Assembly (NCBI RefSeq): GCF_000739695.1
Contig: NZ_BBIO01000005.1
Span: 124,001-188,000, forward strand
Source of the DNA: Tepidicaulis marinus
Lineage (GTDB): Bacteria > Pseudomonadota > Alphaproteobacteria > Parvibaculales > Parvibaculaceae
Reading direction: 5' to 3'
DNA: 64,000 nucleotides
In this document: in pieces, positions 8,988 to 18,597 of the stretch
Layout of the letters: every line of letters begins with the position of its first letter
Numbering within the stretch: the first letter of the stretch is position 1
Notes under the pieces: model-generated
What the model was told of the DNA's origin: nothing
What the model saw: only the letters and a program-made list of their open reading frames with translations
The model's database searches: none
Position numbers and translations under genes: made by a program

Positions 8988-10862
8988 TCAGCCCTCCCGC
9001 CATTCATTGGACCGGCGCATCGCGATCTCGCGTTGCGGGTGGCGCTCCAGTACTTTTTTCATCACATCGCGGGCGATCGGCGCTGCCGTGCCGGAGCCTG
9101 ACGAGCCGTGTTCCACGACAACGGAAATGGCATAACGCGGCGCATCCACCGGCGCGAAAGCGATGAAAAGCGCATGGTCGCGCTGGCGCCATTCCAAATC
9201 CTCGTTCTTGAGCACGCCGGATTCGCGTTCGGCCCGGGAAATGCGGCGCACCTGGGCCGTGCCGGTCTTCCCCGCAAGCTCCATTCCCGCTTCGGTAATA
9301 CGCGAACGGTAAGCCGTGCCGCCCGGAACGTTGGAAACCGAATCCATAGCCTTGCGCATCAACGCGAGGCCGGATTGGGAAAAACCGAGATCGGGGAGCG
9401 GGCCGTTCTGCGCAAGCTCGTTGCCCACCTTGCGCACGATGCGCGGGGTGACGGCCTTACCGCCATTGGCAAGGCGCGCCGTCATCACGGCAAGCTGAAG
9501 CGGCGTCGTCAGCAAGAAGCCCTGTCCGATGCCCGCAATCAGCGTTTCGCCCTGATGCCAAGGCTCGCCGCGCGTGGCCCGTTTCCAGCCCTGGCTCGGC
9601 ACAAATCCCTTTTTCTCCCCCGGCACTTCGAAGCCCAGCGTGTCGCCAAGGCCGAAGCGGCGCGCCATGGCCTCGATCCGGTCGATGCCGATGCGCTTGG
9701 CCACTTCGTAAAAATAGACGTCGCAGGAATGCATGATCGCGTCATGCATGTTCATCGCGCCGTGCCCGTGCTTCTTCCAGCAGTGGAAATCGTGGCTGCC
9801 GAGGGAATATTTGCCCGTACAGAAAACTTTCTGATTGGGATCGATCATCCCGCTTTCATAGGCCGCCAGCGCCACCACGGGCTTGAAAGTGGAGCCCGGC
9901 GGATATTGCCCGGCGATCGATTTGTTCAAAAGCGGGTTATAAGGATCGTTCAGCAGCGCATCCCATTTCTTTTGCGAGATGCCGACATTGAAATCATTGG
10001 GATCGAAACCGGGCGCGGAGACGATGGAAATCACATCGCCATTGTAAATATCCATGACGACGACGCTGGCGGATTCCCCGCGCAGCCGCTCGGTCGCCAG
10101 CTTCTGAACTTCCATATCAAGGGTCAGCGAAACCTGCGCGCCGGGCACGCCGGGGTCTTTTGCCAGCTCGCGGATCACCCGGCCATAGGCATTGACCTCC
10201 ACATGGCTTGCCCCTGCCCGTCCGCGCAGTTCCTGATCGAGCTCGCGTTCGATACCGCTCTTGCCGATGCGGAAGCCGGGCAATTTGAGCAGTGGATCGT
10301 CCTTGCCTTCAAGATCCTTTTCCGAAACGGCCGCCACATAGCCCACCACATGGGCAAGGTCGGGACCATAAGGATAATGGCGCGTATCGCCCACATCCGG
10401 CACGATGCCCGGCAGATCAGGCTCGTGAATATTCACTTCCGCAAAGGTTTCCCAGTCAAGGTTCTCCGCCACCAGAATAGGCAGGAACGAGGGAGAGGTG
10501 CGCGCATCCTTGATGATGCGGGCGCGCTGGCGGTCCGGCAGCGGCACGATGCGCGACAGCTTTTCCAGCGTCGCTTCGATATGCGGTGTTTGCTCGGGCA
10601 CCAGCATGACACGGAAGTTCTGACGGTTGGAGACCAAGACCTCACCGAAACGGTCGACGATCTCTCCGCGCAAGGGGGCAAGCAGGCGTTTGTTGATGCG
10701 GTTTTCCTCGGCCAGCATCGTGTACTCGCCGGACTTGATGATCTGCAGGTAATACATGCGGCTCGCCAGCGCGGTGAAGGCGGCAAATTGCAGCCCGCCG
10801 ATCAGCGCGGCGCGGCGGGAAAACGTCTTGTAACGGACGTTGTCCTTGCCATCCATCAGCAT
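8988..10862 (-). CDS. mrdA: Penicillin-binding protein 2 (elongasome transpeptidase)
   Basis: This 624-residue class B PBP crosslinks peptidoglycan during elongation. One membrane anchor lies at about residues 18-36, followed by a pedestal domain and the transpeptidase domain. Active-site motifs are PPGSTFKP (SxxK nucleophile), SCDVYFYEV (SxD motif of the PBP2 class) and KTGTAQV (KTG). Length is usual for the family. GGAGGG lies ten bases before the ATG. It is followed after one base by rodA, so the two are translationally coupled, and its partner genes mreBCD are immediately upstream. Confidence 0.96.
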   Translation of the reverse strand: MLMDGKDNVRYKTFSRRAALIGGLQFAAFTALASRMYYLQIIKSGEYTMLAEENRINKRLLAPLRGEIVDRFGEVLVSNRQNFRVMLVPEQTPHIEATLEKLSRIVPLPDRQRARIIKDARTSPSFLPILVAENLDWETFAEVNIHEPDLPGIVPDVGDTRHYPYGPDLAHVVGYVAAVSEKDLEGKDDPLLKLPGFRIGKSGIERELDQELRGRAGASHVEVNAYGRVIRELAKDPGVPGAQVSLTLDMEVQKLATERLRGESASVVVMDIYNGDVISIVSAPGFDPNDFNVGISQKKWDALLNDPYNPLLNKSIAGQYPPGSTFKPVVALAAYESGMIDPNQKVFCTGKYSLGSHDFHCWKKHGHGAMNMHDAIMHSCDVYFYEVAKRIGIDRIEAMARRFGLGDTLGFEVPGEKKGFVPSQGWKRATRGEPWHQGETLIAGIGQGFLLTTPLQLAVMTARLANGGKAVTPRIVRKVGNELAQNGPLPDLGFSQSGLALMRKAMDSVSNVPGGTAYRSRITEAGMELAGKTGTAQVRRISRAERESGVLKNEDLEWRQRDHALFIAFAPVDAPRYAISVVVEHGSSGSGTAAPIARDVMKKVLERHPQREIAMRRSNEWREG

Positions 10863-10890
10863 GAAACCCGGACCCTCCTGAACTTACCCA

Positions 10891-11424
10891 TCACAGCGAC
10901 GGCGCCAGTATGCGCTCGACCCGTGCAAAAAGTGTAGCAAAGATCGGAAACAGCGCCACCGTGACGATTAACTGTAACAATACCGGACCTGGCGGCAGCA
11001 CCCGCGCATAATAGAGCGAGGCAACGCTCCAGGCGATGGTCCCGGCCAAAAGCGCGGTCAGCGCAAAACCGGTCCAGAGCACCAGCGGCACGCGCCCGGC
11101 AAAAACCAGCCGCTGCGTCTGCACTACCCCGTAAATCACCACATAGGTGAACGCCCAAAGCCCGATCGGCCCGGCGCTCAAAAGATCTTGCAAAAGCCCC
11201 ACCGCGAACACCGCGTAAGGGGGAAAAGTTTCCGGCTGATGCGCCGCCCAATAATAAACCGCCATCAGGGCAAAGGCCGGCGCCACCTCGATGCCGACGA
11301 TCGAGCCGATGGGCACGAAGGTCAGAAAAACGCAAAAGAGCCCCACCAGAAACGGTAAGGTTAAGAGCGCCAGCTTGCCGGCCCGCGCGGCAGGTGTCGG
11401 GCCTATTGTCTCTTTCGGCTTCAT
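10891..11424 (-). CDS. mreD: Rod shape-determining protein MreD
   Basis: The 177-residue protein is strongly hydrophobic with about five or six membrane helices, as expected for MreD, the inner-membrane partner of MreC and RodA. It includes the family segment VGLLQDLLSAGPIGLWAFTYV. The ATG overlaps the mreC stop by four bases (ATGA), a sign of coupled translation. MreD is poorly conserved, so the name rests on topology plus its place between mreC and mrdA. Confidence 0.9.
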   Translation of the reverse strand: MKPKETIGPTPAARAGKLALLTLPFLVGLFCVFLTFVPIGSIVGIEVAPAFALMAVYYWAAHQPETFPPYAVFAVGLLQDLLSAGPIGLWAFTYVVIYGVVQTQRLVFAGRVPLVLWTGFALTALLAGTIAWSVASLYYARVLPPGPVLLQLIVTVALFPIFATLFARVERILAPSL

Positions 11425-12458
11425 TCGCCCGCTCCTCCGGCACCGGCGAGCGAGCCGCGAACGACGCCTCCCGCGGTACCTCCCGCGGTACCTCCCGCAG
11501 TACCGCCTGCCGTACCGCCCGCCGTACCACCCAGGGCGCCGTTTTGATCGGAAGCGGAAGGTTGCCCTTCCTCACTCTCTTCGCCCGGCACCGGCGCGGT
11601 CAATTTGGCCGGCGGGTTCTGCTCGGGCACGTCCATGGGGAAGCGGTATTGCAGCACACGGACCATATCGAGCCGGTTGCGGTTCGAGAATGTCTGGACG
11701 CGCAAATCGCCGTTTTCGGTTTGAATCACCGTGCCCACCGGCAGTCCCGGCGGCATCAGCCCGCCATGGCCGGAGGTCACCACATGATCGCCCGGCACGA
11801 CGCCGGAACCGGCGGGCAGAAATTCCAGTTTCGGCCAGACCGTGTTGTCGCCGGAAAGCACGGCCCGCTGGCGCGTCGGCTCGATGGTGACGGGCACCCG
11901 GCTGTTAAGGTCGGTCAGCAAAAGGATACGGCTTGCCCGCTCGCCCGCCGAAACGATACGCCCGATAAGCCCTTCGGAATCGACCACCGCCTGGCCGCTT
12001 TCGACACCGTGCTCATGACCGAGATTGACGATAAAGGTTTCAACGAAGGGCCCGCCCGTATCGCCGATGACGCGGCCCGTCACATAGTTGATGGAAGGGT
12101 CGAGCTGCACATTGAGCAGCGCTTCATAGCGGGCAAGGCGCGCCTGCAGCTTCAGCGCCTTTTCCTTCCAGGTCAAAAGCTCGGCATTTTCCTGGCGCAG
12201 GCGTTCGTTCTCGTCAAAGACATAGGCGAACTCATCCGTCCGCTCGACAAGGCGGCGGCCGGCGGCAACGGGGCGCGAGCCGAGCTCGAGCACTGGCGCG
12301 GCAAGGTCGGTGACGACCTGGCGGGCCTGATCGAAAACATAGGTTTCCGCCCGCCCCAGCAGCAAAAGCGCCACGGCCAGCGTCACCATGAAAATCAACG
12401 AGACGCGGTTGGAAACCCCGAGGATCGGCGGTGCTGGCCGGCTAAATGAATCCTGCAC
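11421..12458 (-). CDS. mreC: Cell shape-determining protein MreC
   Basis: This is a 345-residue bitopic protein with an N-terminal membrane helix (about 20-36), a coiled coil (about 75-110) and the periplasmic beta-domain that binds PBP2. The tail is unusual: after about residue 300 it becomes Gly/Ala/Thr-rich with five consecutive GGTA units encoded by a 12-base tandem repeat (about 11467-11532). The predicted start is GTG with GGGGGAT upstream. The mreD ATG overlaps its stop by four bases. MreC organises the elongasome between MreB inside and PBP2/RodA outside. Confidence 0.93.
   Translation of the reverse strand: MQDSFSRPAPPILGVSNRVSLIFMVTLAVALLLLGRAETYVFDQARQVVTDLAAPVLELGSRPVAAGRRLVERTDEFAYVFDENERLRQENAELLTWKEKALKLQARLARYEALLNVQLDPSINYVTGRVIGDTGGPFVETFIVNLGHEHGVESGQAVVDSEGLIGRIVSAGERASRILLLTDLNSRVPVTIEPTRQRAVLSGDNTVWPKLEFLPAGSGVVPGDHVVTSGHGGLMPPGLPVGTVIQTENGDLRVQTFSNRNRLDMVRVLQYRFPMDVPEQNPPAKLTAPVPGEESEEGQPSASDQNGALGGTAGGTAGGTAGGTAGGTAGGVVRGSLAGAGGAGE
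11467..11532. repeat. 12-base tandem repeat inside mreC
   Basis: About five and a half units of a 12-base repeat (unit GGTACCTCCCGC on the plus strand, drifting to GTACCGCCCGCC) encode the Gly-Gly-Thr-Ala repeats of the MreC C-terminal tail. The two ends of the array have different third-base variants, so it is not freshly amplified throughout. Confidence 0.85.
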
Positions 12459-12550
12459 GGATCACCATCCCCCATGCTTATCAGGAAACAACGGCTGGCC
12501 TTCCCCGGGTCAGGGCCCGAGCGAGGGCCCGCATGAGGATCAGTTACCCG

Positions 12551-13666
<1,116 letters not shown>

Positions 13667-13813
13667 TCAGTTTCGGCAATTATGGTGGCTAATTGGTTAA
13701 TAAGCTAAAAAAGACGGCATAAAAAGGGCCGCCAGCGGATTTTATCTTCCCCGGCGAAAAAGAATCCTGTCTTTCTTCTTTTCGCTCATCACGATCATGA
13801 GAAGCACGCGCGA

Positions 13814-14797
13814 TCAGGATGCCGCTTGCCGGCCGCCGCCCCGTCCCCGTTCCCTCACCATCGGAATCTCCGTCACCTGGCCGCGCCCTTCAAGCTCCCC
13901 GCGCCGCGCTTTGAGTTGGCCGACGAGAAAGTCCATCACCGTGCGCACATGGCCAAGCTGGGCAAGATCGTTGCGCGTCAAAAGCCAAAGTTCGAGCGCG
14001 CCGACGATCTCCGGCCCGAAGACCCGGTCAAGCCCCGGGTCTCTGTCGCCGAGGATACAAGGGAGCGCCGCAAGCCCGCAGCCTGCCCGCGCCGCCTCCG
14101 CCCGCGCCGCCGCGCTGGAGGAACGAAAGAGCGTATTGGCAGGCTTTTCGGCCCGTGACAGCCACCAGACCGGCCCGAGCGGGGTTTCGGAGCGGGGAAA
14201 ACCGATCACATCATGGCCTGCCAGATCGCCCATCGTGCCGGGGCGGCCGCGCTCCGCCAGATACTCAGCGCTCGCATAAAGGCCAAAGGCAAGATCGCCC
14301 ACCTTGCGCATCAGCATGTCGCCCTGGGTAGGCCGGGCCGCGCGGATCGCGACATCCACGTCTTTAAGCGGGTTGGCGATGCGCGGGGCGGCGGAAGCGC
14401 CCGACAGCATCGGGTCGGTCAAAAGCTCAATATCGAGCCCGTCATGTTGATCGCGGAAGGCGCGCAGCGCCGGGGCGATGACGGAGACGGCAATCACCTC
14501 GCCCGAGGCAAGGCGCACCGTGCCTTGCGTGCCCGCCGAAGCCGAGGCCGTGAAATCGCGCTGCAGGGAAGAAAGCCGCCGGTCCACCGGATCGAGAGCC
14601 TCCATCAGCTTTTCCCCTTCCGGGGTCAGCCGGTAGCCCGTGCGCTCGCGCTCGAAAAGCCGCGCGCCCAAATCCTCTTCCAGCGAGGACACGCGCCTTA
14701 AAACCGTAGTCGTATTGACGTTGAGCTGCTGCGCCGCGCCGGACAGGCTGCCAGCGCCCGCCACTGCCAGAAAAAACCGCAAATCGTCCCAGTTCAT
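13814..14797 (-). CDS. LysR-family transcriptional regulator
   Basis: The 327-residue protein has the LysR winged helix-turn-helix at residues 1-60 (DLRFFLAVAGAGSLSGAAQQ then TTTVLRRVSSLEEDLGARLFER), then a periplasmic-binding-type effector domain. The N-terminus starting MNWDDLRFF is typical of the subgroup that controls a neighbouring divergent gene, but none is present here: mreB lies downstream on the same strand and the MscS channel gene upstream. Its target is therefore unclear. The C-terminus is Arg/Gly-rich. Confidence 0.9.
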   Translation of the reverse strand: MNWDDLRFFLAVAGAGSLSGAAQQLNVNTTTVLRRVSSLEEDLGARLFERERTGYRLTPEGEKLMEALDPVDRRLSSLQRDFTASASAGTQGTVRLASGEVIAVSVIAPALRAFRDQHDGLDIELLTDPMLSGASAAPRIANPLKDVDVAIRAARPTQGDMLMRKVGDLAFGLYASAEYLAERGRPGTMGDLAGHDVIGFPRSETPLGPVWWLSRAEKPANTLFRSSSAAARAEAARAGCGLAALPCILGDRDPGLDRVFGPEIVGALELWLLTRNDLAQLGHVRTVMDFLVGQLKARRGELEGRGQVTEIPMVRERGRGGGRQAAS

Positions 14798-14892
14798 TGC
14801 CCGGCCCTCATTGATCGTGCCGCCGCAAGCCTAGCGCGCGGGCCGGGCCTCTTCACTCGATTTTTGCAAAAAAGGTTATGCGTTTATGCAAA

Positions 14893-15792
14893 TCAGACGG
14901 AATCGGGGTTTTTGGCAAGGTTTTCCGCCGCTTTTGCCTCCGCTTTCAGCCGCCTGAGCAGGGAAAACCCTTCTCGCAGCAGCGTCTGCTCCACCTCTGC
15001 GGCGGCTGAAACCGGCAGGAAGACCCCAAGCTCCAGCACCGCCTGACCGGCCGCCGTCAAATGCAGATTAAGCTCCGGCTCGACGGAGAAGACGGTGGAA
15101 TCGGTCCGCTTGGCAAGGCGCTTGGCATGGGCCTCGGCCTGCGCGCGATAGGGTGTAACGGCCTTGGCCGCGATCTCACGCAGCCCCTTTTCCGCCGCAG
15201 CCGGATCCACTTCATCGGCCAGCGGAAACTCGACGCTATGGCGGATGAAATCTCCGACGAAACTGTAACGCTTGACCGGCGAGGTCAGAAAGACGCTGTT
15301 GGGCAGCGTGACGATGCGGCCCGTATAGCGCCCGATCTGCGAGCCTTGGCCCACTTCCAACAGTGTGGTGGTAAGAAGGTGCCGCTCCAGCACCTCCCCC
15401 CGGTGCTCGCCGATGCGCACTACCTCCCCGGGTTCCGCCGCCTCGCCGCTGCCGCGGATCACCGCGCCCGCAAAACACATGAGAAGTTCTTTCGTCGCAA
15501 TGGCAATGGCGGCGGCAACGACGGTAAGCGAGAGCGCGAAGGTGCGCAGCTCCGGCGCCCAGATGATGACGATGCCGATAACGCCGATCACCAAAAGGCC
15601 GAGGCGGAGCTGGTCCTGAATACGGCGCTTCATCTGCCGCGGCAGGCGCTGGCGGCGGCGCAGAAAATGCCCGGCAATAGCGCGGATCGCCAGAAGCGCC
15701 CCGATCAGGATCAGCGTATTGAGAAGCTGCGGACCCCCTTCGGTGAAAAACCGCCAAAGCCCCTCGCCCATGCCGGCGATCTCTCTTTCCAT
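14893..15792 (-). CDS. MscS-family small-conductance mechanosensitive channel
   Basis: This 299-residue protein has membrane segments at about 19-40, 58-76 and 80-110. The pore-lining region and cytoplasmic beta domain appear as GEVVRIGEHRGEVLERHLLTTTLLE and GRIVTLPNSVFLTSPVKRYSF, diagnostic of MscS. It starts two bases after the purT stop, so it shares purT's transcript. Such channels release solutes on hypo-osmotic shock. The link with purine synthesis is positional only. Confidence 0.88.
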   Translation of the reverse strand: MEREIAGMGEGLWRFFTEGGPQLLNTLILIGALLAIRAIAGHFLRRRQRLPRQMKRRIQDQLRLGLLVIGVIGIVIIWAPELRTFALSLTVVAAAIAIATKELLMCFAGAVIRGSGEAAEPGEVVRIGEHRGEVLERHLLTTTLLEVGQGSQIGRYTGRIVTLPNSVFLTSPVKRYSFVGDFIRHSVEFPLADEVDPAAAEKGLREIAAKAVTPYRAQAEAHAKRLAKRTDSTVFSVEPELNLHLTAAGQAVLELGVFLPVSAAAEVEQTLLREGFSLLRRLKAEAKAAENLAKNPDSV

Positions 15793-15794
15793 GA

Positions 15795-17000
15795 CTATTC
15801 CGACCCTTTCACCGGACGTACCTTGCTTGCGGCAAGAACGGCGCGGGCGCGCGCTTCGTTCACATCGCTCCCGCGCGCCAGCGCCACGCCCATGCGCCGT
15901 CGCTCAAAGGCTTCGGGTTTGCCGAAGAGCCGGATATCGGCGCCGGGAACGCCAAGCGCCTCCTCGACGCCTTCAAAGGCAATGCCCTTTTCCTCCATGC
16001 CGCCATAGATGACCGCACTGGCGCCCGGCTCGCGCAAAGAGGCATCGACGGGCAGGCCCAGAATGGCGCGGGCATGCAGCGCGAACTCGCTTTGATATTG
16101 CGTGGCCAGCGTCACCAGCCCCGTGTCATGGGGGCGCGGGCTCACCTCGGAAAACCAGACATCCTCGCCTTTGACGAAAAGCTCGACACCGAAAATGCCC
16201 CGCCCGCCAAGATTGGCGGTCACTTCACGCGCGATCTCCCGCGCCCGCTGCCGCGCTTTCACCGGCATTGCCTGGGGCTGCCAGCTTTCCACATAATCGC
16301 CCTTCTCCTGGCGGTGCCCCACCGCTTCGCAGAAAAAGGTCTCCACCTCGCCCGAGGCGCCAAGCGCGCGCACGGTGAGCTGCGTGATTTCATAATCGAA
16401 ATCCACAAGCCCCTCGACGATGACGCGCGGCCGCGCCACGCGCCCGCCTGCCATGGCATAGTCCCAGGCGGCCTCGAGGTCCTCTTCCCGCGTCACGAAG
16501 GATTGCCCCTTGCCGGAAGAGGACATGACGGGTTTGACGAAACAGGGACAGCCTATGCCGCCCTTCACCGCCGCTTTCAGTTCTTGCGCGCTCGAGGCGA
16601 ACGCATAAGCGGAAGTCGGCAGGCCGAGCTCTTCGGCGGCGAGCTTACGGATGCCTTCCCGGTTCATGGTGAGCTGCGCGGCCCGCGCCGTCGGAATAAC
16701 CTCGGCAAGGCCTTCCGCTTCGATCTCCGCCAGCATGTCCGTCGCAATCGCCTCGATCTCCGGCACGATGAGATGCGGGCGCTCTTTTTCCACCAGCGCG
16801 CGGATGGCCGCCCCGTCCGTCATGTCGATCACATGGGCCCGGTGCGCCACCTGGTGCGCCGGGGCATTTTCATAACGGTCGACGGCAATCACCTCCGCGC
16901 CGAGACGCTGCAATTCGATCGCCACTTCTTTGCCAAGCTCGCCCGAGCCGAGCAGCATGATCTTCGTCGCCGACGGGCTGAGCGGTGTTCCGATACGCAT
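15795..17000 (-). CDS. purT: Formate-dependent phosphoribosylglycinamide formyltransferase 2
   Basis: PurT makes formyl-GAR from formate, ATP and GAR in purine synthesis. The roughly 401-residue ATP-grasp protein shows [22 protein letters not shown] (residues about 13-34), [10 protein letters not shown], the ATP-grasp loop [11 protein letters not shown], and [25 protein letters not shown]. An upstream ATG at 17033 is open, but AGGAGG stands four bases before the ATG at 17000, which is preferred. The MscS gene follows. Formate could come from the FrmA/FghA route encoded elsewhere in this window. Confidence 0.95.
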   Translation of the reverse strand: MRIGTPLSPSATKIMLLGSGELGKEVAIELQRLGAEVIAVDRYENAPAHQVAHRAHVIDMTDGAAIRALVEKERPHLIVPEIEAIATDMLAEIEAEGLAEVIPTARAAQLTMNREGIRKLAAEELGLPTSAYAFASSAQELKAAVKGGIGCPCFVKPVMSSSGKGQSFVTREEDLEAAWDYAMAGGRVARPRVIVEGLVDFDYEITQLTVRALGASGEVETFFCEAVGHRQEKGDYVESWQPQAMPVKARQRAREIAREVTANLGGRGIFGVELFVKGEDVWFSEVSPRPHDTGLVTLATQYQSEFALHARAILGLPVDASLREPGASAVIYGGMEEKGIAFEGVEEALGVPGADIRLFGKPEAFERRRMGVALARGSDVNEARARAVLAASKVRPVKGSE

Positions 17001-17109
17001 AAGGCCTCCTTCTGTTGCCCCCCTTTTACCCAAGGGAAAAGAAAGGGGCCAGCAAGGCGTTGCCGTCTGCGCCCTTTTCCTGCCCTAGCCATTGCATGAG
17101 GATGCCGCA

Positions 17110-17205
17110 TGGACCCCGGGACAAGCCCGGGGTGACAGCCCGGGAAAGAAGCACGGCCTTGCCACCTCCTCCGCCCGTCACCCCGGCCCCCATGCCGGGG
17201 TCCAT
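17110..17205. repeat. Inverted pair of intergenic palindromic repeats (copies 3 and 4)
   Basis: Copies at 17110-17136 (TGGACCCCGGGACAAGCCCG start) and 17177-17205 (GTCACCCCGGCCCCCATGCC start) lie in opposite orientation, 40 bases apart, between divergent purT and the arsR-type gene. They belong to the same family as those at 1251-1395 and 34497-34525. Confidence 0.8.
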
Positions 17206-17224
17206 ACAGCCTCCCGGCCCGCCC

Positions 17225-17267
17225 TTGACACCCGCCGAAATACCAACATATAAACACCTATTCATAT
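17225..17267 (+). promoter_or_regulatory. Promoter with overlapping SmtB/CzrA-type operator
   Basis: TTGACA at 17225-17230 and TATAAA at 17249-17254 are separated by 18 bases, a near-consensus sigma-70 promoter. An inverted repeat ATATAAA-N6-TTCATAT (17248-17254 and 17261-17267, six of seven pairs) covers the -10 element. This matches the ATATGAA-N6-TTCATAT form known for zinc-sensing SmtB/CzrA repressors. Binding there would block RNA polymerase, implying autoregulation of the downstream repressor-exporter operon. Confidence 0.8.
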
Positions 17268-17281
17268 ATCGAGAGGTCGAG

Positions 17282-17593
17282 ATGTTGAAACACCTCACAC
17301 AATTGGCCGATGACCACACCGCCGTCCTTGCGGATATGTTCAAGCTGCTGGGCGATCCCTCGCGGCTGAAAATCGTTATCGCGCTTTTGGACGGGCCGCT
17401 TTCCGTCGGCAGCATTGCCGAGCGGCTGAGCCTCTCCCCCTCTCTCGTCAGCCACCATCTGCGCCTCCTGCGCGCTGCGCGCATCGCCAGCCATGAGCGC
17501 CGGGGCCGGCAGATGCTCTATAGCGTGCATGACCATCACATCCGCTGCGTGATCGAGGACATGGTCGAACATGTCACGGAAGGCGCGGATTGA
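17282..17593 (+). CDS. ArsR/SmtB-family zinc-responsive repressor
   Basis: This 103-residue winged-helix repressor has recognition region SIAERLSLSPSLVSHHLRLL (residues 44-63). The alpha-5 metal site of zinc sensors is complete: D84, H86, H97 and E100, the spacing of SmtB (Asp104, His106, His117, Glu120). The Cys box of arsenic and cadmium sensors is absent. The frame is open further upstream to 17015, but that extension runs through the repeats and the promoter; GAGAGG precedes the ATG at 17282. The stop overlaps the CDF gene start (TGATG). It should derepress the exporters when zinc rises. Confidence 0.92.
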   Translation: MLKHLTQLADDHTAVLADMFKLLGDPSRLKIVIALLDGPLSVGSIAERLSLSPSLVSHHLRLLRAARIASHERRGRQMLYSVHDHHIRCVIEDMVEHVTEGAD

Positions 17594-18585
17594 TGGCAAC
17601 CGAACTCGACCACACCCATAGTCACGGGCACGATCATCATCACAGCCACGATCATGCCCATGACCACGCAAGCCACAGCCACGCCCCGCAGGTCAGCCAT
17701 GAGAACGAGCGGCGCGTCTTCTGGGCCATGCTCTTAACCGGCGGCTTCATGGTCGCGGAGGTCGCGGGCGGCCTCATGTCAGGCTCCCTCGCGCTCATCG
17801 CCGATGCCGGTCATATGGCGACGGATGCCGCCTCGCTGCTGCTTGCCTGGTTCGCCTTCCGCCTCTCCCGCCGCCCGGCGGATGGCGCGCGGTCCTACGG
17901 GTTTTACCGGGCCGAAATTCTGGCCGCCTTCGTCAACGGTCTTGCCATGATCGCGCTTGTGGTCTGGATCGCTTATGAGGCCGTCACGCGTTTCTTTCAG
18001 CCGGTGGAGGTTCTGGGCGGCCTGATGCTCGCGGTCGCCGCTGCCGGTCTCCTTGTCAATATCGCCGCCTTTGCCCTTCTTCATGGCGGGGCGGGCGACA
18101 ACCTCAACATCAAGGGCGCCGCCGTCCATGTCATGGGCGACCTTCTGGGTTCACTCGCCGCCATCGCCGCTGCCGGCATCATCCTTTGGACCGGCTGGAT
18201 GCCGATCGACCCGCTGCTCTCCCTTCTCGTTGCCCTGCTCGTGCTGCGCAGCGCCTGGTTCATCACCAAACAATCCGCGCATATTCTGATGGAAGGCACG
18301 CCGAGTGGCTTGAACCTCGGTGAAATGCGCGCGGATCTTTGCGGCCATATCGAAGGGGTGGAAGACGTGCACCATCTCCATGCCTGGTCCCTGACGCAGG
18401 AACGGCCCGTCGTCACCCTTCATGCCCGCATTAGCGAGGCGGCGGACGGCGACCGGGTGCTGCGGGACATCAACACACGTCTTGCCGAGGTTTTTTCGGT
18501 GAGCCATGCCACCGTGCAGATCGAGCGGGAAAGCTGCGAGGGCGATTGCGCCCCGCCCGCCGGGACGGCGACAGCCGCACATTGA
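17593..18585 (+). CDS. CDF-family zinc/divalent cation exporter (CzcD/ZitB-like)
   Basis: The 330-residue protein has a His-rich cytoplasmic N-terminus (about 13 His in the first 30 residues), six membrane helices and a C-terminal ferredoxin-like domain. The transport site is the zinc type HxxxD/HxxxD: H74 and D78 in DAGHMATDAAS, and H179 and D183 in VHVMGDLLGS. Such proteins export Zn(II), sometimes Cd(II) or Co(II), in exchange for protons. The ATG overlaps the arsR-type stop codon, so translation is coupled. A TTG three bases earlier is possible. Confidence 0.93.
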   Translation: MATELDHTHSHGHDHHHSHDHAHDHASHSHAPQVSHENERRVFWAMLLTGGFMVAEVAGGLMSGSLALIADAGHMATDAASLLLAWFAFRLSRRPADGARSYGFYRAEILAAFVNGLAMIALVVWIAYEAVTRFFQPVEVLGGLMLAVAAAGLLVNIAAFALLHGGAGDNLNIKGAAVHVMGDLLGSLAAIAAAGIILWTGWMPIDPLLSLLVALLVLRSAWFITKQSAHILMEGTPSGLNLGEMRADLCGHIEGVEDVHHLHAWSLTQERPVVTLHARISEAADGDRVLRDINTRLAEVFSVSHATVQIERESCEGDCAPPAGTATAAH

Positions 18586-18597
18586 AGGAGCACCCCC

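Noticed and set aside
9108-10937. A 609-codon plus-strand frame
   Set aside because: It is antisense to mrdA and shows only His/Arg/Gly-rich composition typical of shadow frames.
11467-11532. A CRISPR-like array
   Set aside because: The units are 12 bases long, contiguous and in frame in mreC, with no spacers.
12490-12550. A sixth copy of the intergenic palindrome between mreB and mreC
   Set aside because: It has GGGCCC-GAGCGA-GGGCCC but not the GTCACCCCGG...GGTCCAT frame of the family.
17015-17281. An N-terminal extension of the ArsR-type protein
   Set aside because: It would translate the palindromic repeats, the promoter and the operator; the ATG at 17282 has its own ribosome site.
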